Below, in pieces: positions 8,426 to 16,935 of a stretch of 50,874 nt of DNA. Under the pieces are notes generated by a model that saw only the letters and a list, made by a program, of their open reading frames with translations, was not told the origin of the DNA and did no database searches. The position numbers and the translations under genes were made by a program. The stretch comes from Alphaproteobacteria bacterium (lineage in GTDB: Bacteria; Pseudomonadota; Alphaproteobacteria; Rhodospirillales; Rhodospirillaceae). How positions within the stretch are numbered: the first letter of the stretch is position 1; each line of letters opens with the position of its first letter. Where the stretch lies: positions 1-50,874 of the forward strand of contig JAURPI010000004.1 of the NCBI GenBank assembly GCA_030835385.1, given 5' to 3'.

Positions 8426-9780
8426 GCACTGTTGTTCGTTTCGCTCCCAGCCCTACCGGTCACCTTCACGTCGGCAACGCCCGCACGGCACTCATAAATT
8501 GGCTTTTTGCGCGGTCCAATGACGGTGAATTCATTCTCCGATTTGATGATACGGATGCCGAACGGAGCAAAGAAGAGTACGTCGAAGGTATTCGTGCTGA
8601 CTTGAGTTGGTTGGGTGTCACTTGGGACCGGGAAGAACGTCAGTCCACCCGACTTGACCGTTACAATGCGGTGGCAGATACCTTGAAAGGGTCTGGGCGC
8701 TTATACGCCTGTTACGAAACAGCCGACGAGCTTGAATTTAAACGCAAGCGCCTCCGGGCCCAGCACAAACCGCCAGTCTATGATCGTGCTGCACTATCCT
8801 TAACTGACGACGAACGCGCTATGTACGAAGCCGAAGGTCGTAAACCCCACTGGCGCTTTAAACTCAGTCAGTCAGACGTCATCTGGTCTGATCTCGTGCG
8901 AGGGGATTGTAATTATAACACGGGCAATGTCAGTGACCCGGTGGTGATCCGTGAAGACGGCACTTTTTTGTATCTGCTGCCATCGATTGTTGATGATATC
9001 GACCATGGTGTCACCCACATTCTTCGCGGCGAAGACCACGTGACCAACGGCGCTGTTCAACTTGAAATGATGGATGCTGTCTCGCCGGGGGCTCGAGTTA
9101 TTTACGGCCATGTGCCTTTGATCGCTGGCTCAGCCGGAGAAGGCTTGTCCAAACGCGCCGGCTCTCTTGGGCTGGCAGATTTAAGAGACCAATATCTCGA
9201 GCCGTTGTCCGTTTCGAGTTTGTTATCCCGGTTGGGCAGCTCAGCGGCGATTGACGTTTACGCTGATCTTCCGGCGATGATTGCAGACTTTGATATCAGC
9301 CGGTTTAGCCGTGCGACCGCAAAGTTTGATGTCCACGACCTCGAATTCCTCAATGCCAAAGTGCTGCATCAAATGTCTTATGACGAAGCCGGTCCGCGTT
9401 TGGCGGCCCTAGTGAATGACGAGGGCGCGTTGACAACCCACGGCGAAGCGTTTTGGCAGGCCGTCCGCGGCAACCTAAATAATTTCGATGACGCCAGTGA
9501 ATGGTGGGCGGTCTGCTTCTCGGCACTGGCGCCGTCCATAGAAGACACGGATTTCATGGCTGAGGCGGCACACCATCTCCCCGAGGGCGAGTGGTCCGAA
9601 GAGACCTGGGGGCAGTGGACCGGAGCGTTGAAAACAGCAACCGGACGAAAAGGGAAGGGGCTCTTCCTGCCGTTGCGCATGGCCTTGACCGGATTGGGCC
9701 ATGGACCCGAACTTAAACTTCTTCTGCCGTTGATTGGACGGGAACGCGTGCTCAAACGCATCCAGGGCGAAACGGCCTAA
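8422..9780 (+). CDS. gltX: Glutamate--tRNA ligase
   Basis: It charges tRNA-Glu (and possibly tRNA-Gln, to be amidated later) with glutamate. The 452-residue class I synthetase shows FAPSPTGHLHVGNARTALINW with the HIGH-equivalent HVGN at 16-19, FRFDDTDAERSKEEY, HVTNGAVQLEM, HVPLIAG and the KMSKS-equivalent GLSKRAGS around residue 240. Alphaproteobacteria commonly carry two GltX copies; which type this is cannot be settled here. It overlaps nadE by four bases and trmJ starts six bases after its stop, forming a nadE-gltX-trmJ operon. Confidence 0.92.
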   Translation: MSTVVRFAPSPTGHLHVGNARTALINWLFARSNDGEFILRFDDTDAERSKEEYVEGIRADLSWLGVTWDREERQSTRLDRYNAVADTLKGSGRLYACYETADELEFKRKRLRAQHKPPVYDRAALSLTDDERAMYEAEGRKPHWRFKLSQSDVIWSDLVRGDCNYNTGNVSDPVVIREDGTFLYLLPSIVDDIDHGVTHILRGEDHVTNGAVQLEMMDAVSPGARVIYGHVPLIAGSAGEGLSKRAGSLGLADLRDQYLEPLSVSSLLSRLGSSAAIDVYADLPAMIADFDISRFSRATAKFDVHDLEFLNAKVLHQMSYDEAGPRLAALVNDEGALTTHGEAFWQAVRGNLNNFDDASEWWAVCFSALAPSIEDTDFMAEAAHHLPEGEWSEETWGQWTGALKTATGRKGKGLFLPLRMALTGLGHGPELKLLLPLIGRERVLKRIQGETA

Positions 9781-9786
9781 GCCACG

Positions 9787-10620
9787 ATGTCCGGCACTGA
9801 CACGACCAAAGAGTCTGTGAAACCTCTTGGAGGTGGGACCGGTCCGGCGATTATTTTGGTTGAACCGCAATTGGCAGAAAACATCGGGACATCAGCTCGA
9901 GCCATGTACAACTGCGGCCTTACGGATATGCGTTTGGTTAAACCGAAGCAGGATTGGTTGTCGCCAAAGGCCATTGCCGCATCCTCAGGCGCGTCTGATG
10001 TTCTCAAGTCTGCTAAAGCATATGAGAGTACTGAGGAGGCCGTTGCGGATATTGAGTTCCTGACCGCAACAACGGCGCGGCCGCGCGATATGATTAAGAC
10101 GGTGTGGACCCCGCGTCATGCCGGTGGAGAATTGGCCTCACGGGCGGAAGCGGGCACGAAGATTGGGATTCTGTTTGGGCGCGAGAAGTCCGGTCTCAAA
10201 AATCATGACATCGGTTTAGCCGACGTGATTATTGAAGCGCCGCTCAACCCGGCCTATTCCTCGCTAAACTTGGCGCAGGCCGTCCTGGTTGTTGCCTACG
10301 AATGGTACCAGGCCAGTCAGGTCAGCGAACCGGAGAAGATCCCCTACGGCATTACACGGCCGGCCAATAAAGATGAACTCAATCTTCTATTTCAGCACCT
10401 CGAATACGAACTCAACACCTGCGGCTTTCTGCATGTGGAGGAAAAGCGCGCCAGCATGGTACTAAATATCCGCGCCATGCTGCAACGGGCTGCGCTGACT
10501 GAACAGGAAGTTCGCACCCTACACGGTGTGATTACCGAACTGCGCTATGGCCGCCGTGACGAGTTTGACGAGCGCAGTGACTGGAAGAAAAAGGGAAAGC
10601 CTCCAGAGATGATCAATTAA
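9787..10620 (+). CDS. trmJ: tRNA (Cm/Um32) 2'-O-methyltransferase TrmJ-like
   Basis: This SPOUT-class (knotted) methyltransferase is expected to methylate the ribose at position 32 of tRNA anticodon loops. At 277 residues it fits the family. SPOUT motifs are AIILVEPQLAENIGTSARAMYNCGL at about 18-42, GILFGREKSGLKNHDI in the middle, and the knot segment PLNPAYSSLNLAQAVLVVAYE at about 150-175. The C-terminal helical extension (YELNTCGFL to RTLHGVITELRYG) is typical of TrmJ. It is the last gene of the nadE-gltX-trmJ run. Its stop codon shares TTAA with the stop of the convergent haemoglobin gene. Confidence 0.88.
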   Translation: MSGTDTTKESVKPLGGGTGPAIILVEPQLAENIGTSARAMYNCGLTDMRLVKPKQDWLSPKAIAASSGASDVLKSAKAYESTEEAVADIEFLTATTARPRDMIKTVWTPRHAGGELASRAEAGTKIGILFGREKSGLKNHDIGLADVIIEAPLNPAYSSLNLAQAVLVVAYEWYQASQVSEPEKIPYGITRPANKDELNLLFQHLEYELNTCGFLHVEEKRASMVLNIRAMLQRAALTEQEVRTLHGVITELRYGRRDEFDERSDWKKKGKPPEMIN

Positions 10621-11015
10621 GCCGCCTGTGCTTCGCCGCGGTCCAGGACAGCATCCCGCATACCGCCAACACTTTCCATAATCTGCGCAATAAGATTCGC
10701 TGGCACTTCAAGCTCTTCAAGTGTGTCTTGAAGATGATGCGCTACGGCGTCGAAGTGAACGTCGGTTAAACCCTGGTTATGCACCAAGTCTTTGTGCGCG
10801 CGGCGCATATAGGCGAGGGCTCCTTTTGAGGTGCCACTAAGAACCGTGGTCAGAAAGAGCTTTTGCTTTTTGGCTTGGTTATTCATGTTCGTATTGGCGA
10901 AGAATGGTTGAACAACATCATCTGCCATCATTTTCTTGTAAAAAATATCTACCGCAGCATCTACCGCAGCATCTACGGCAGCCTCGCCACCAATCTGATC
11001 GAGTAACGTGATCAT
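10617..11015 (-). CDS. Group I truncated haemoglobin
   Basis: This is a small haem protein of the 2-on-2 globin family, used for oxygen or nitric oxide chemistry. The 132 residues include LLDQIGGEAAVDAAVD at the start, FYKKMMADDVVQPFF, and AHKDLVHNQGLTDVHFDAVAHHLQDTLEELEVP, which fits the F and G helices of group I proteins. The proximal histidine is likely His74 in AHKDLV, or His79. Residues 14-22 show an extra VDAA repeat caused by a 12-bp tandem duplication in the DNA (10949-10984). The gene is convergent with trmJ, sharing TTAA at the two stops. It may be monocistronic. Confidence 0.8.
   Translation of the reverse strand: MITLLDQIGGEAAVDAAVDAAVDIFYKKMMADDVVQPFFANTNMNNQAKKQKLFLTTVLSGTSKGALAYMRRAHKDLVHNQGLTDVHFDAVAHHLQDTLEELEVPANLIAQIMESVGGMRDAVLDRGEAQAA
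10949..10984. repeat. 12-bp tandem duplication inside the globin gene
   Basis: The unit CTACCGCAGCAT occurs at 10949-10960 and 10961-10972, followed by a diverged third copy to 10984. It is in frame and adds the residues VDAA to helix A of the truncated haemoglobin without disrupting the frame. Confidence 0.75.
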
Positions 11016-11202
11016 TGTGAAACGTCCCTAATTTGTTAGGCGCCCTCATGAACGTGCGCATGTGACAAGGTGCCCGCTGGGGACCCGGCTTCGCCATGAC
11101 TTAGGTCAAACTGGTCCAGGGAATGTGTGGCGGCCGTCAAAAGGGCTGATTTGGAGGGGTGTTGGCTTGTCCTCATTCAGTGGGCTCTACCGAGTCAACT
11201 GA

Positions 11203-11231
11203 TTGACTTCCCAGGCCTTTTCCCTTAAATC
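11203..11231 (+). promoter_or_regulatory. Candidate sigma-70-type promoter of rpsD
   Basis: TTGACT (11203-11208) and TAAATC (11226-11231) are separated by 17 bases. The -35 box is the right arm of a dyad AGTCAA-CTGA-TTGACT (11193-11208), which could be an operator. Transcription would begin near 11238, giving a leader of about 108 bases. Confidence 0.5.
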
Positions 11232-11233
11232 CG

Positions 11234-11306
11234 CCACCTCATTCCCGGGAATGTGGGTGGTGCATCGCCCCGCTTTCTGGCGACCTGACGGGTCGGGTGG
11301 TAAGAC
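11234..11306 (+). promoter_or_regulatory. Structured 5' leader of rpsD, possible S4 autoregulatory site
   Basis: Three consecutive hairpins can be drawn. The first is CCACC plus the palindrome CATTCCCGGGAATG plus GGTGG at 11234-11260. The second is CGACC-loop-GGTCG at 11281-11295. The third is GGTGGT-AAG-ACTACC just after it, with one G-U pair. S4 represses its own translation by binding leader RNA in other bacteria, so a regulatory leader here is plausible. The structures are hand-drawn and unproven. Confidence 0.4.
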
Positions 11307-11345
11307 TACCGGGACAAAAACACTGAAAAAACAAGGCGTTACATA

Positions 11346-11960
11346 ATGACTAACCGAATTGCTTCAAAGTACAAGATCGACCGCCGTTTGGGGGTCAATC
11401 TCTGGGGCCGCGCTAAAAGCCCCGTCAATAAACGAGATTATGGCCCTGGTCAGCATGGCCAACGCCGCCGGAAGCCGTCCGATTACGGTATTCAGCTGAT
11501 GGCCAAGCAAAAGCTTAAGGGCTACTACGGCAACATCTCCGAGAAACAGTTCCTGCGCTACTACAAAGAAGCTGTACGCCGCACAGGCGATACCTCGGAA
11601 AACCTGATCGGCATTCTCGAATGTCGTCTCGATGCCGTGATCTATCGCATGAAATTTGTCCCAACTGTGTTTGCCGCCCGCCAGGTCGTGTCCCACGGCC
11701 ATATCAAGGTCAATGGCGTCAAAGTGACAATACCATCTTATATGGTGAAGATCGGCGACAAGGTTGAATTGCGCGACAAGGCGAAGACCATGGGTCTGAT
11801 CCTAGACGCGATGGATTCACCAGAGCGTGATGTGCCCGACTACATTGAGGTTGATCACAACATGGGCCGTGGCAGCATGACCCGCATACCTCAGTTGGCT
11901 GACGTACCCTATCCGGTACAGATGGAACCGAACCTCGTCGTCGAGTTCTATTCACGTTAA
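11346..11960 (+). CDS. rpsD: 30S ribosomal protein S4
   Basis: It is a primary 16S rRNA-binding protein that nucleates assembly of the small-subunit body and contributes to decoding accuracy. The 204 residues are the normal length. Visible are [15 protein letters not shown], the basic stretch [38 protein letters not shown], and the S4 RNA-binding domain from about 94 to 150 ([40 protein letters not shown]). The end [11 protein letters not shown] and VEFYSR is characteristic. It is transcribed alone, from a structured leader to a strong terminator. Many alphaproteobacteria also carry rpsD away from the main ribosomal operons. Confidence 0.97.
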   Translation: MTNRIASKYKIDRRLGVNLWGRAKSPVNKRDYGPGQHGQRRRKPSDYGIQLMAKQKLKGYYGNISEKQFLRYYKEAVRRTGDTSENLIGILECRLDAVIYRMKFVPTVFAARQVVSHGHIKVNGVKVTIPSYMVKIGDKVELRDKAKTMGLILDAMDSPERDVPDYIEVDHNMGRGSMTRIPQLADVPYPVQMEPNLVVEFYSR

Positions 11961-12017
11961 CCCACAAGATTTTTAAATCTAAATTCTTGTGGCGGCCGTC
12001 ACCGTTATGGGAATTTT

Positions 12018-12050
12018 AAAAGGCCTCGCGTTTGCGAGGCCTTTTTGTTT
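12018..12050. terminator. Intrinsic terminator after rpsD
   Basis: The stem GGCCTCGC (12022-12029), a four-base loop GTTT and GCGAGGCC (12034-12041) are followed by TTTTTGTTTT. The A-run before the stem makes it usable on the minus strand for the convergent hydrolase gene too. A second, weaker hairpin CCACAAGA/TCTTGTGG lies at 11962-11992 without a T-run. Confidence 0.9.
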
Positions 12051-12073
12051 TCGTTATCAGGATAGAGTTGGCC

Positions 12074-12952
12074 TTAGGCCAAGCCAGCCTTAAAGGTGTC
12101 CAACAGTGTGGTCCAGGCCACTTCTGCTTGAGCTTCGTTGTAGACTGAGCTGGTCGGCACACACCACCCATGGTCTGCATCTTCGTAGACCTTGATGGTT
12201 GCGGTAACATTGGCCCCATCGAATGCTGCGCGCAGAATGTTCTTAACCTCGGGCTCCCGTTCGTCATCGTTGTCGGCGACGCCAATATGATAATGCACTT
12301 TCATTTTTGGAATGAGCAGGTGCGGGCTGTCGTCTCTGTCGGTCGCGAGACCACCGCCATGGAAAGAACCTGCGGCTCCAATGCGATCTGGCAACAAGCC
12401 GGCCGTACGCATGGTCAGAGGACCGCCCATGCAATAGCCGGTGGTGCCCATTTTAGAACTTGAATCAACCTGATCTTGCGCGTCGAGCCACGCCACATAG
12501 GTTTCAGCGTCTCTTTCAGCTGCGCCGGGGGCAACCAGGTTGCCCATCAATTTCATGGCTATGGGGCGGTCCGTAAAGAAATTAAAATCAGGACCAGGCA
12601 AAGGCGCGCGGCCGTCGCGATAAAAAGGATTAGGAACGAGGACCGAATAGCCTTGCGAGGCCAAACGCCGACCCATTTCATAAAACACGGGCCGTAGACC
12701 CATGATGTCGGTCCACATTAAAACACCAGGGTGTTTGCCTTCGGAGGGATGGAAAAACACGGTATCACTGGTGCCGTCCGGCGTTTCGATGTCGATCTCA
12801 GTTTCGGTAACGTCCATACCTTGGGCGGTCGCCGCCTTTAGTCCGGCCAAGCTGGCAGCAGCGACTGACGCGGCACCAAAAGTGCGGCGTGAAAGAGGGG
12901 CGGATGTGAAGCACTTCTCGTCACAATCCAAGTCAAATGCGTCATTTGCCAT
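12074..12952 (-). CDS. Tat-exported dienelactone hydrolase family protein
   Basis: This is an alpha/beta hydrolase of the dienelactone hydrolase family, which opens lactones in aromatic degradation but also acts on other esters. It has 292 residues. A twin-arginine signal (LSRRTFGAASVAAASLAG, about 20-37) predicts folded export to the periplasm, and is preceded by an unusual 19-residue extension with two cysteines (Cys10, Cys14). The mature domain shows VLMWTDIMGL, the nucleophile elbow GYCMGG with Cys174 as is usual in this family, an acid near 229-230 (ADNDDEREP) and His261 (DADHGW). AGGGA precedes the ATG. It lies head-to-head with an MFS gene and leads a block of catabolic enzymes, so it probably acts on an imported or external substrate. 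Confidence 0.82.
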   Translation of the reverse strand: MANDAFDLDCDEKCFTSAPLSRRTFGAASVAAASLAGLKAATAQGMDVTETEIDIETPDGTSDTVFFHPSEGKHPGVLMWTDIMGLRPVFYEMGRRLASQGYSVLVPNPFYRDGRAPLPGPDFNFFTDRPIAMKLMGNLVAPGAAERDAETYVAWLDAQDQVDSSSKMGTTGYCMGGPLTMRTAGLLPDRIGAAGSFHGGGLATDRDDSPHLLIPKMKVHYHIGVADNDDEREPEVKNILRAAFDGANVTATIKVYEDADHGWCVPTSSVYNEAQAEVAWTTLLDTFKAGLA

Positions 12953-13115
12953 AATCTTTAGCTCCCTGGTTTTTGTGGTGGCACGTTCTCAATAATCCAG
13001 CTTAAACCGAGGACCATGCTCCTGTCATGAGAGTCTCGTTCAAAGCCGCGCGACCTCTCGCCACCTGGTTCTCGGCCCCCTATGATGGCAGCAGACTGTG
13101 TGGAGAGCCTTAGCA

Positions 13116-14477
13116 ATGACAGATTCCGCCAGCGCAGGAAGTCCGAATTTCGAGATTGATCGCAGCCAGCGCCGGCTCGGGCCTATTTGGCTGACACCGG
13201 GTATTGGACCCATCAATGTCCTGACCCTGTTTTTCGCCGGGATGATGACCATCGTCTTCGTCACCGGGATCGGGGTGTTGCAGCCATATCTACTTAATGA
13301 ACATCTCAACATGCCCAACTCTGAGCAGGGTAATTTCATCGGCACTCTAACCGTCTACATTGAGATTGTTGCCATCGCTTTGGTTCTACCATTGGGGACT
13401 TTGTCCGATAAGTTGGGGCGCACGCTACTTTGGTTCTGCGCTTTTTTAGTGATTGCTGTGGCGTGTGTTCTTCTTCCATTGGCCCAAATGCCTGAAGCAT
13501 TTATGGCTGGACGAATATTGATGGGTGTTGGATTTGCGACCGGCACAATAATGCTGGGGACAGTTATAGCTGATTACCCGCAGAATGCGTCCCGCGGCAA
13601 ACTCATTAGTATCAATGGTGTGATTACAGGGTTTGGGGTCGTATTTGCGTCTGCAATAGGTTTTTCGTACTTGCTCAACTATTTTAAGTCACTTGAGTAT
13701 GATGCGGTCATCTCTGGTACTTATACATTCTGGGTCTTAGCCGCCATCGCCACCGTCGCCGCTTTGGTGACTTTTATTGGTCTTAAAGACGGCCGCCCAA
13801 ATAAGGCCGAAGAGAAAGACCCATTTCTCGTTAATCTGCGCAACGGATTTCAAGAAACCAGAGGTAACCAGCGCCTGAGTATTGCCGGGTTTGCGTATTT
13901 TGTGTCGCGCGGTGATCTCATTGTCATGACTACATTCTTGTCGTTGTGGATTGTAGCAGCAGGTACAGACTCCGGTGTTGAAACAGTCGATGCCACAAAT
14001 AGGGCGTTGAGAATCTTTGCCGTCTCACAAACCGCCATGCTTCTGTTCATGCCGGTGATGGGTTTTCTGGTTGACCGTTTTGATCGAGTCACTGTGTTGT
14101 CTTTGTCCATGGGGATAGCCGCTGTCGGATACTTTGCTCTGGGCATCGTTGGAAACCCGTTTGAGTCTTCGTTTATCTTTCCGGTCGCTATTCTTGCTGG
14201 CGCCGGGGAGGCCTGCATTCTGGTGTCTGGTCCGGCGCTGGTCGGCCAGGAAGCCACCGGTAAACGGCGCGGCGCCGTCTTTGGCATGATGGGCTTTTGT
14301 GGCGCCCTAGGCGTGCTCATTCATTCCAAGGTGTGCGGCATGTTATTCGACGGTTTTACCTACCAAACACCGTTCCTCTATATGGCTGGCCTCAATGCAC
14401 TAGTGGCGCTCGGTGCGCTGGTCGTGCGTATGAAAACCGGGTCACAACACGTCGCCCAGCCTGCCGCGGCAGAGTAA
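13116..14477 (+). CDS. MFS transporter
   Basis: This inner-membrane carrier of the major facilitator superfamily has 453 residues, the usual size for 12 helices. Hydrophobic segments alternate throughout, starting with NVLTLFFAGMMTIVFVTGIGVL. The loop between helices 2 and 3 carries the MFS motif-A-like LPLGTLSDKLGRTLLW, and a second copy, GFLVDRFDRVTVLSLS, occurs in the C-terminal half. A central charged loop (LKDGRPNKAEEKD) separates the halves. The ATG at 13116 has GGAG about ten bases upstream; the GTG at 13098 is less likely. The substrate cannot be read from sequence, but the position among exported catabolic enzymes suggests uptake of their product or efflux of a substrate. Confidence 0.85.
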   Translation: MTDSASAGSPNFEIDRSQRRLGPIWLTPGIGPINVLTLFFAGMMTIVFVTGIGVLQPYLLNEHLNMPNSEQGNFIGTLTVYIEIVAIALVLPLGTLSDKLGRTLLWFCAFLVIAVACVLLPLAQMPEAFMAGRILMGVGFATGTIMLGTVIADYPQNASRGKLISINGVITGFGVVFASAIGFSYLLNYFKSLEYDAVISGTYTFWVLAAIATVAALVTFIGLKDGRPNKAEEKDPFLVNLRNGFQETRGNQRLSIAGFAYFVSRGDLIVMTTFLSLWIVAAGTDSGVETVDATNRALRIFAVSQTAMLLFMPVMGFLVDRFDRVTVLSLSMGIAAVGYFALGIVGNPFESSFIFPVAILAGAGEACILVSGPALVGQEATGKRRGAVFGMMGFCGALGVLIHSKVCGMLFDGFTYQTPFLYMAGLNALVALGALVVRMKTGSQHVAQPAAAE

Positions 14478-14628
14478 AACCTGTAAAAATGTAGGGTTTT
14501 GGCCGGAAAGTGGCACTTTTCTAACCACGGAATGCACCTCTCACCTGGTTTTGTGTTGCTTGTTTTTGCCGTCCCCACTACCGATATGGCCTAAATAACG
14601 GACCAATCGTATTTACGGGGATCGACCC

Positions 14629-16932
14629 ATGAAATTGTCTCGTCGCGGCCTTATCGTCTCTGGAGTCGCAGCTGGTGGAGGTCTCGCTGTTGCCTATGGC
14701 TTGGAGAGCCTGAAAGACGGAGATTCCAAGCCTAAATTTGGGGCTTCTACGCCAGACGATGCCGTTCTTCATGCCTATGTAAAAATCAGCCCAAGCGGCA
14801 CCATCACCGTTGCTGTACCGCAGGCGGAATTGGGCCAGGGCGTGACAACCGCTCTGCCCATGTTGGTGGCCGAAGAGCTTGACGCCGATTGGAACGACGT
14901 GCGCTACGAATTGTCTCCGCTCGACAAGGACTACGGCTCCTATGTTGTCGCGGAAGCCATCCCTCTGTTGTTTATGGACCCCGGTGCGCTGGCTGATTTC
15001 ACGCGCAGTGCCTTGTACAAGGTTACGCCGTTGATCGGCCTAATCATCACCGGAGGGTCGAGTTCAATTCTCGGCAACTACAATTATTTGCGCACTGTCG
15101 GGGCGGCGACGCGTGCCATGCTAATTCAAGCTGCTGCTGCCGAACTAGATGTTCCTGAAAGCGAACTCACCACAGAAAAAAGCAAAGTCATTCATGCCGC
15201 CTCCGGCCGGTTGATGACCTATGGCGAACTGGCGGAAGCTGCCGCTGCCTTTGCACCCCCCGAAGACAACCCCGTCAAAGATGCTGATGAGTTCAAGATT
15301 CTCGAGCATTGGGTCAACCGCTTGGATACGCCAAAAAAGAGCGACGGTTCTGCTGTCTATGGCATTGACGTCACGATGCCAGGGATGCTCAACGCGGCCA
15401 TTCGCCACAGTCCTGTTTTTGGCGGTACATTGGATACATACCATGCAGCTTCAGCGATGGGCCGTGAAGGGGTGATCGCTGTCGTGCCCGTCCTTGAGAA
15501 CGCTGTCGCCGTTGTGGCTGAAACGACTTGGGCTGCTCAACATGCCCTCAATGAGATGGACGTCACTTGGAACATTCCTGAAGGCACGCCCTTCAGCACC
15601 AGCGCGGCACTGCCAAACTACACCTCCTTGTTTGACGCGGCTGAGGTCAATGTCTTGAACGAGGATGAGACCTTTGCAGCCGACTGGGACCGCGCCACTC
15701 AAACTGTCGAAGCGGTTTACGAAACGCCATATCTGGCCCACGTCTGCATGGAGCCCATGGGTTGTACCGCGCTCTACGAAGAGTCAGAGACCGACGATCC
15801 CGAAGACGCGAAAATTACAGTGTGGTCGCCCAGTCAATCCATCGGCCAGAGCGCGAGCCAAGCTGCGCGGATCGCCGAAGTCAAAAAAGAAAATGTCACC
15901 GTCCATGCCACCCTGATGGGGGGAGGCTTTGGCCGCCGCGCCGATATGGATTTTGTCCGCCAAGCCACTGCCATCGCTAAGGCTTTGCCCGGCACGCCTG
16001 TGAAGCTCACCTGGAGCCGCGAAGAGGACGTGCAACAAGATACCTATCGCCCCGCGACCGCCTCTCGATTCCGTGCGGGTCTTGATGACGACGGCAACAT
16101 GACGGCGCTGGATTTTGTCATCGTTGGCAAGCCTGTGAGTGCAGATTTCAATACCCGTAATGGCACCTTTGTGATGTTTGAGGCCAAAGACGACATCAGC
16201 ATGGTCATGCCAATGAGTGATTCGCCTTATGCCTTTCCATCCATCCGCTTGGCACTGAACGCCCAAGATAACCCGGTGCCAAACGGCAACTGGCGTAGTG
16301 TGACCAACTCACACAATGCGTTTTATCAGGAAGCCTTTATGGACGAAGTGGCTGAAGCGGCGGGCAAGGACCCTGTCGTATTCCGTCGTGAGCTTCTCTC
16401 CCATAAACCAGACTTTGTCGCCGCCCTTGATGAACTCGCCAAGAGAGGCGATTGGGACAAACCCCTAGCTGAGGGAGCGGAAGGCTCTCGCCGAGGCAAG
16501 GGCATAGCCTTTGTTGAGGCCTTTGGGTCCACCGTAGGGCAGATTGTCGAAGTGACCGTGGCGGCTAATGGTGCTTTGACGGTTGATCGCGTTGTCACGC
16601 TGGTTGATCCGCACACTGTTGTGAATCCCAACATCATCGAAGCCCAAATTGAAGGGTCGGTTATTGATGCCTTATCCGCGGCGCTCTACGGCCAAATCGA
16701 CGTTGAAGACGGCGCGGTGGTGCAGTCTAACTTTGATGGCTATCGCATGATGACTATGGCCGAAGTGCCCGAGATTGAAACTCACATCTTTGCCCAGGGC
16801 GGACACCCCGGCGGCATGGGTGAGGTTGGCGTACCTTGCGTTGCGCCGGCGTTGACCAGTGCGATCTACAACGCCACAGGTCAGCGTATTCGCTCGCTGC
16901 CGCTCTCGCTTTCTGGAATGGTCAGCGTTTAG
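14629..16932 (+). CDS. IorB-type molybdopterin hydroxylase large subunit, Tat-exported
   Basis: This belongs to the xanthine dehydrogenase family, close to isoquinoline 1-oxidoreductase beta subunits, which hydroxylate N-heterocycles or oxidise aldehydes using a molybdenum cofactor. The 767 residues start with a twin-arginine signal (KLSRRGLIVSGVAAGGGLAVAYG). Typical segments are QAELGQGVTTALPMLVAEELD, SAVYGIDVTMPGML, VCMEPMGCTALY, MGGGFGRRADMDF (cofactor-binding) and, near the end, GGMGEVGVPCVAPALTSAIYNATG, where the Glu matches the catalytic residue. IorB normally pairs with a small 2Fe-2S subunit (IorA). I find none in the window, so the electron acceptor is unclear. The promoter must lie in the 150 bases after the MFS gene. 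Confidence 0.83.
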   Translation: MKLSRRGLIVSGVAAGGGLAVAYGLESLKDGDSKPKFGASTPDDAVLHAYVKISPSGTITVAVPQAELGQGVTTALPMLVAEELDADWNDVRYELSPLDKDYGSYVVAEAIPLLFMDPGALADFTRSALYKVTPLIGLIITGGSSSILGNYNYLRTVGAATRAMLIQAAAAELDVPESELTTEKSKVIHAASGRLMTYGELAEAAAAFAPPEDNPVKDADEFKILEHWVNRLDTPKKSDGSAVYGIDVTMPGMLNAAIRHSPVFGGTLDTYHAASAMGREGVIAVVPVLENAVAVVAETTWAAQHALNEMDVTWNIPEGTPFSTSAALPNYTSLFDAAEVNVLNEDETFAADWDRATQTVEAVYETPYLAHVCMEPMGCTALYEESETDDPEDAKITVWSPSQSIGQSASQAARIAEVKKENVTVHATLMGGGFGRRADMDFVRQATAIAKALPGTPVKLTWSREEDVQQDTYRPATASRFRAGLDDDGNMTALDFVIVGKPVSADFNTRNGTFVMFEAKDDISMVMPMSDSPYAFPSIRLALNAQDNPVPNGNWRSVTNSHNAFYQEAFMDEVAEAAGKDPVVFRRELLSHKPDFVAALDELAKRGDWDKPLAEGAEGSRRGKGIAFVEAFGSTVGQIVEVTVAANGALTVDRVVTLVDPHTVVNPNIIEAQIEGSVIDALSAALYGQIDVEDGAVVQSNFDGYRMMTMAEVPEIETHIFAQGGHPGGMGEVGVPCVAPALTSAIYNATGQRIRSLPLSLSGMVSV

Positions 16933-16935
16933 TCG

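Larger units (their letters stand above)
11016..11345. other. Long divergent intergenic region with the rpsD leader
   Basis: This 330-base gap separates the globin gene (minus) from rpsD (plus). The right half holds the rpsD promoter and hairpins listed separately. The left half (11016-11190) should hold the globin promoter and start region; I see no convincing reading frame or RNA gene there. Confidence 0.6.
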
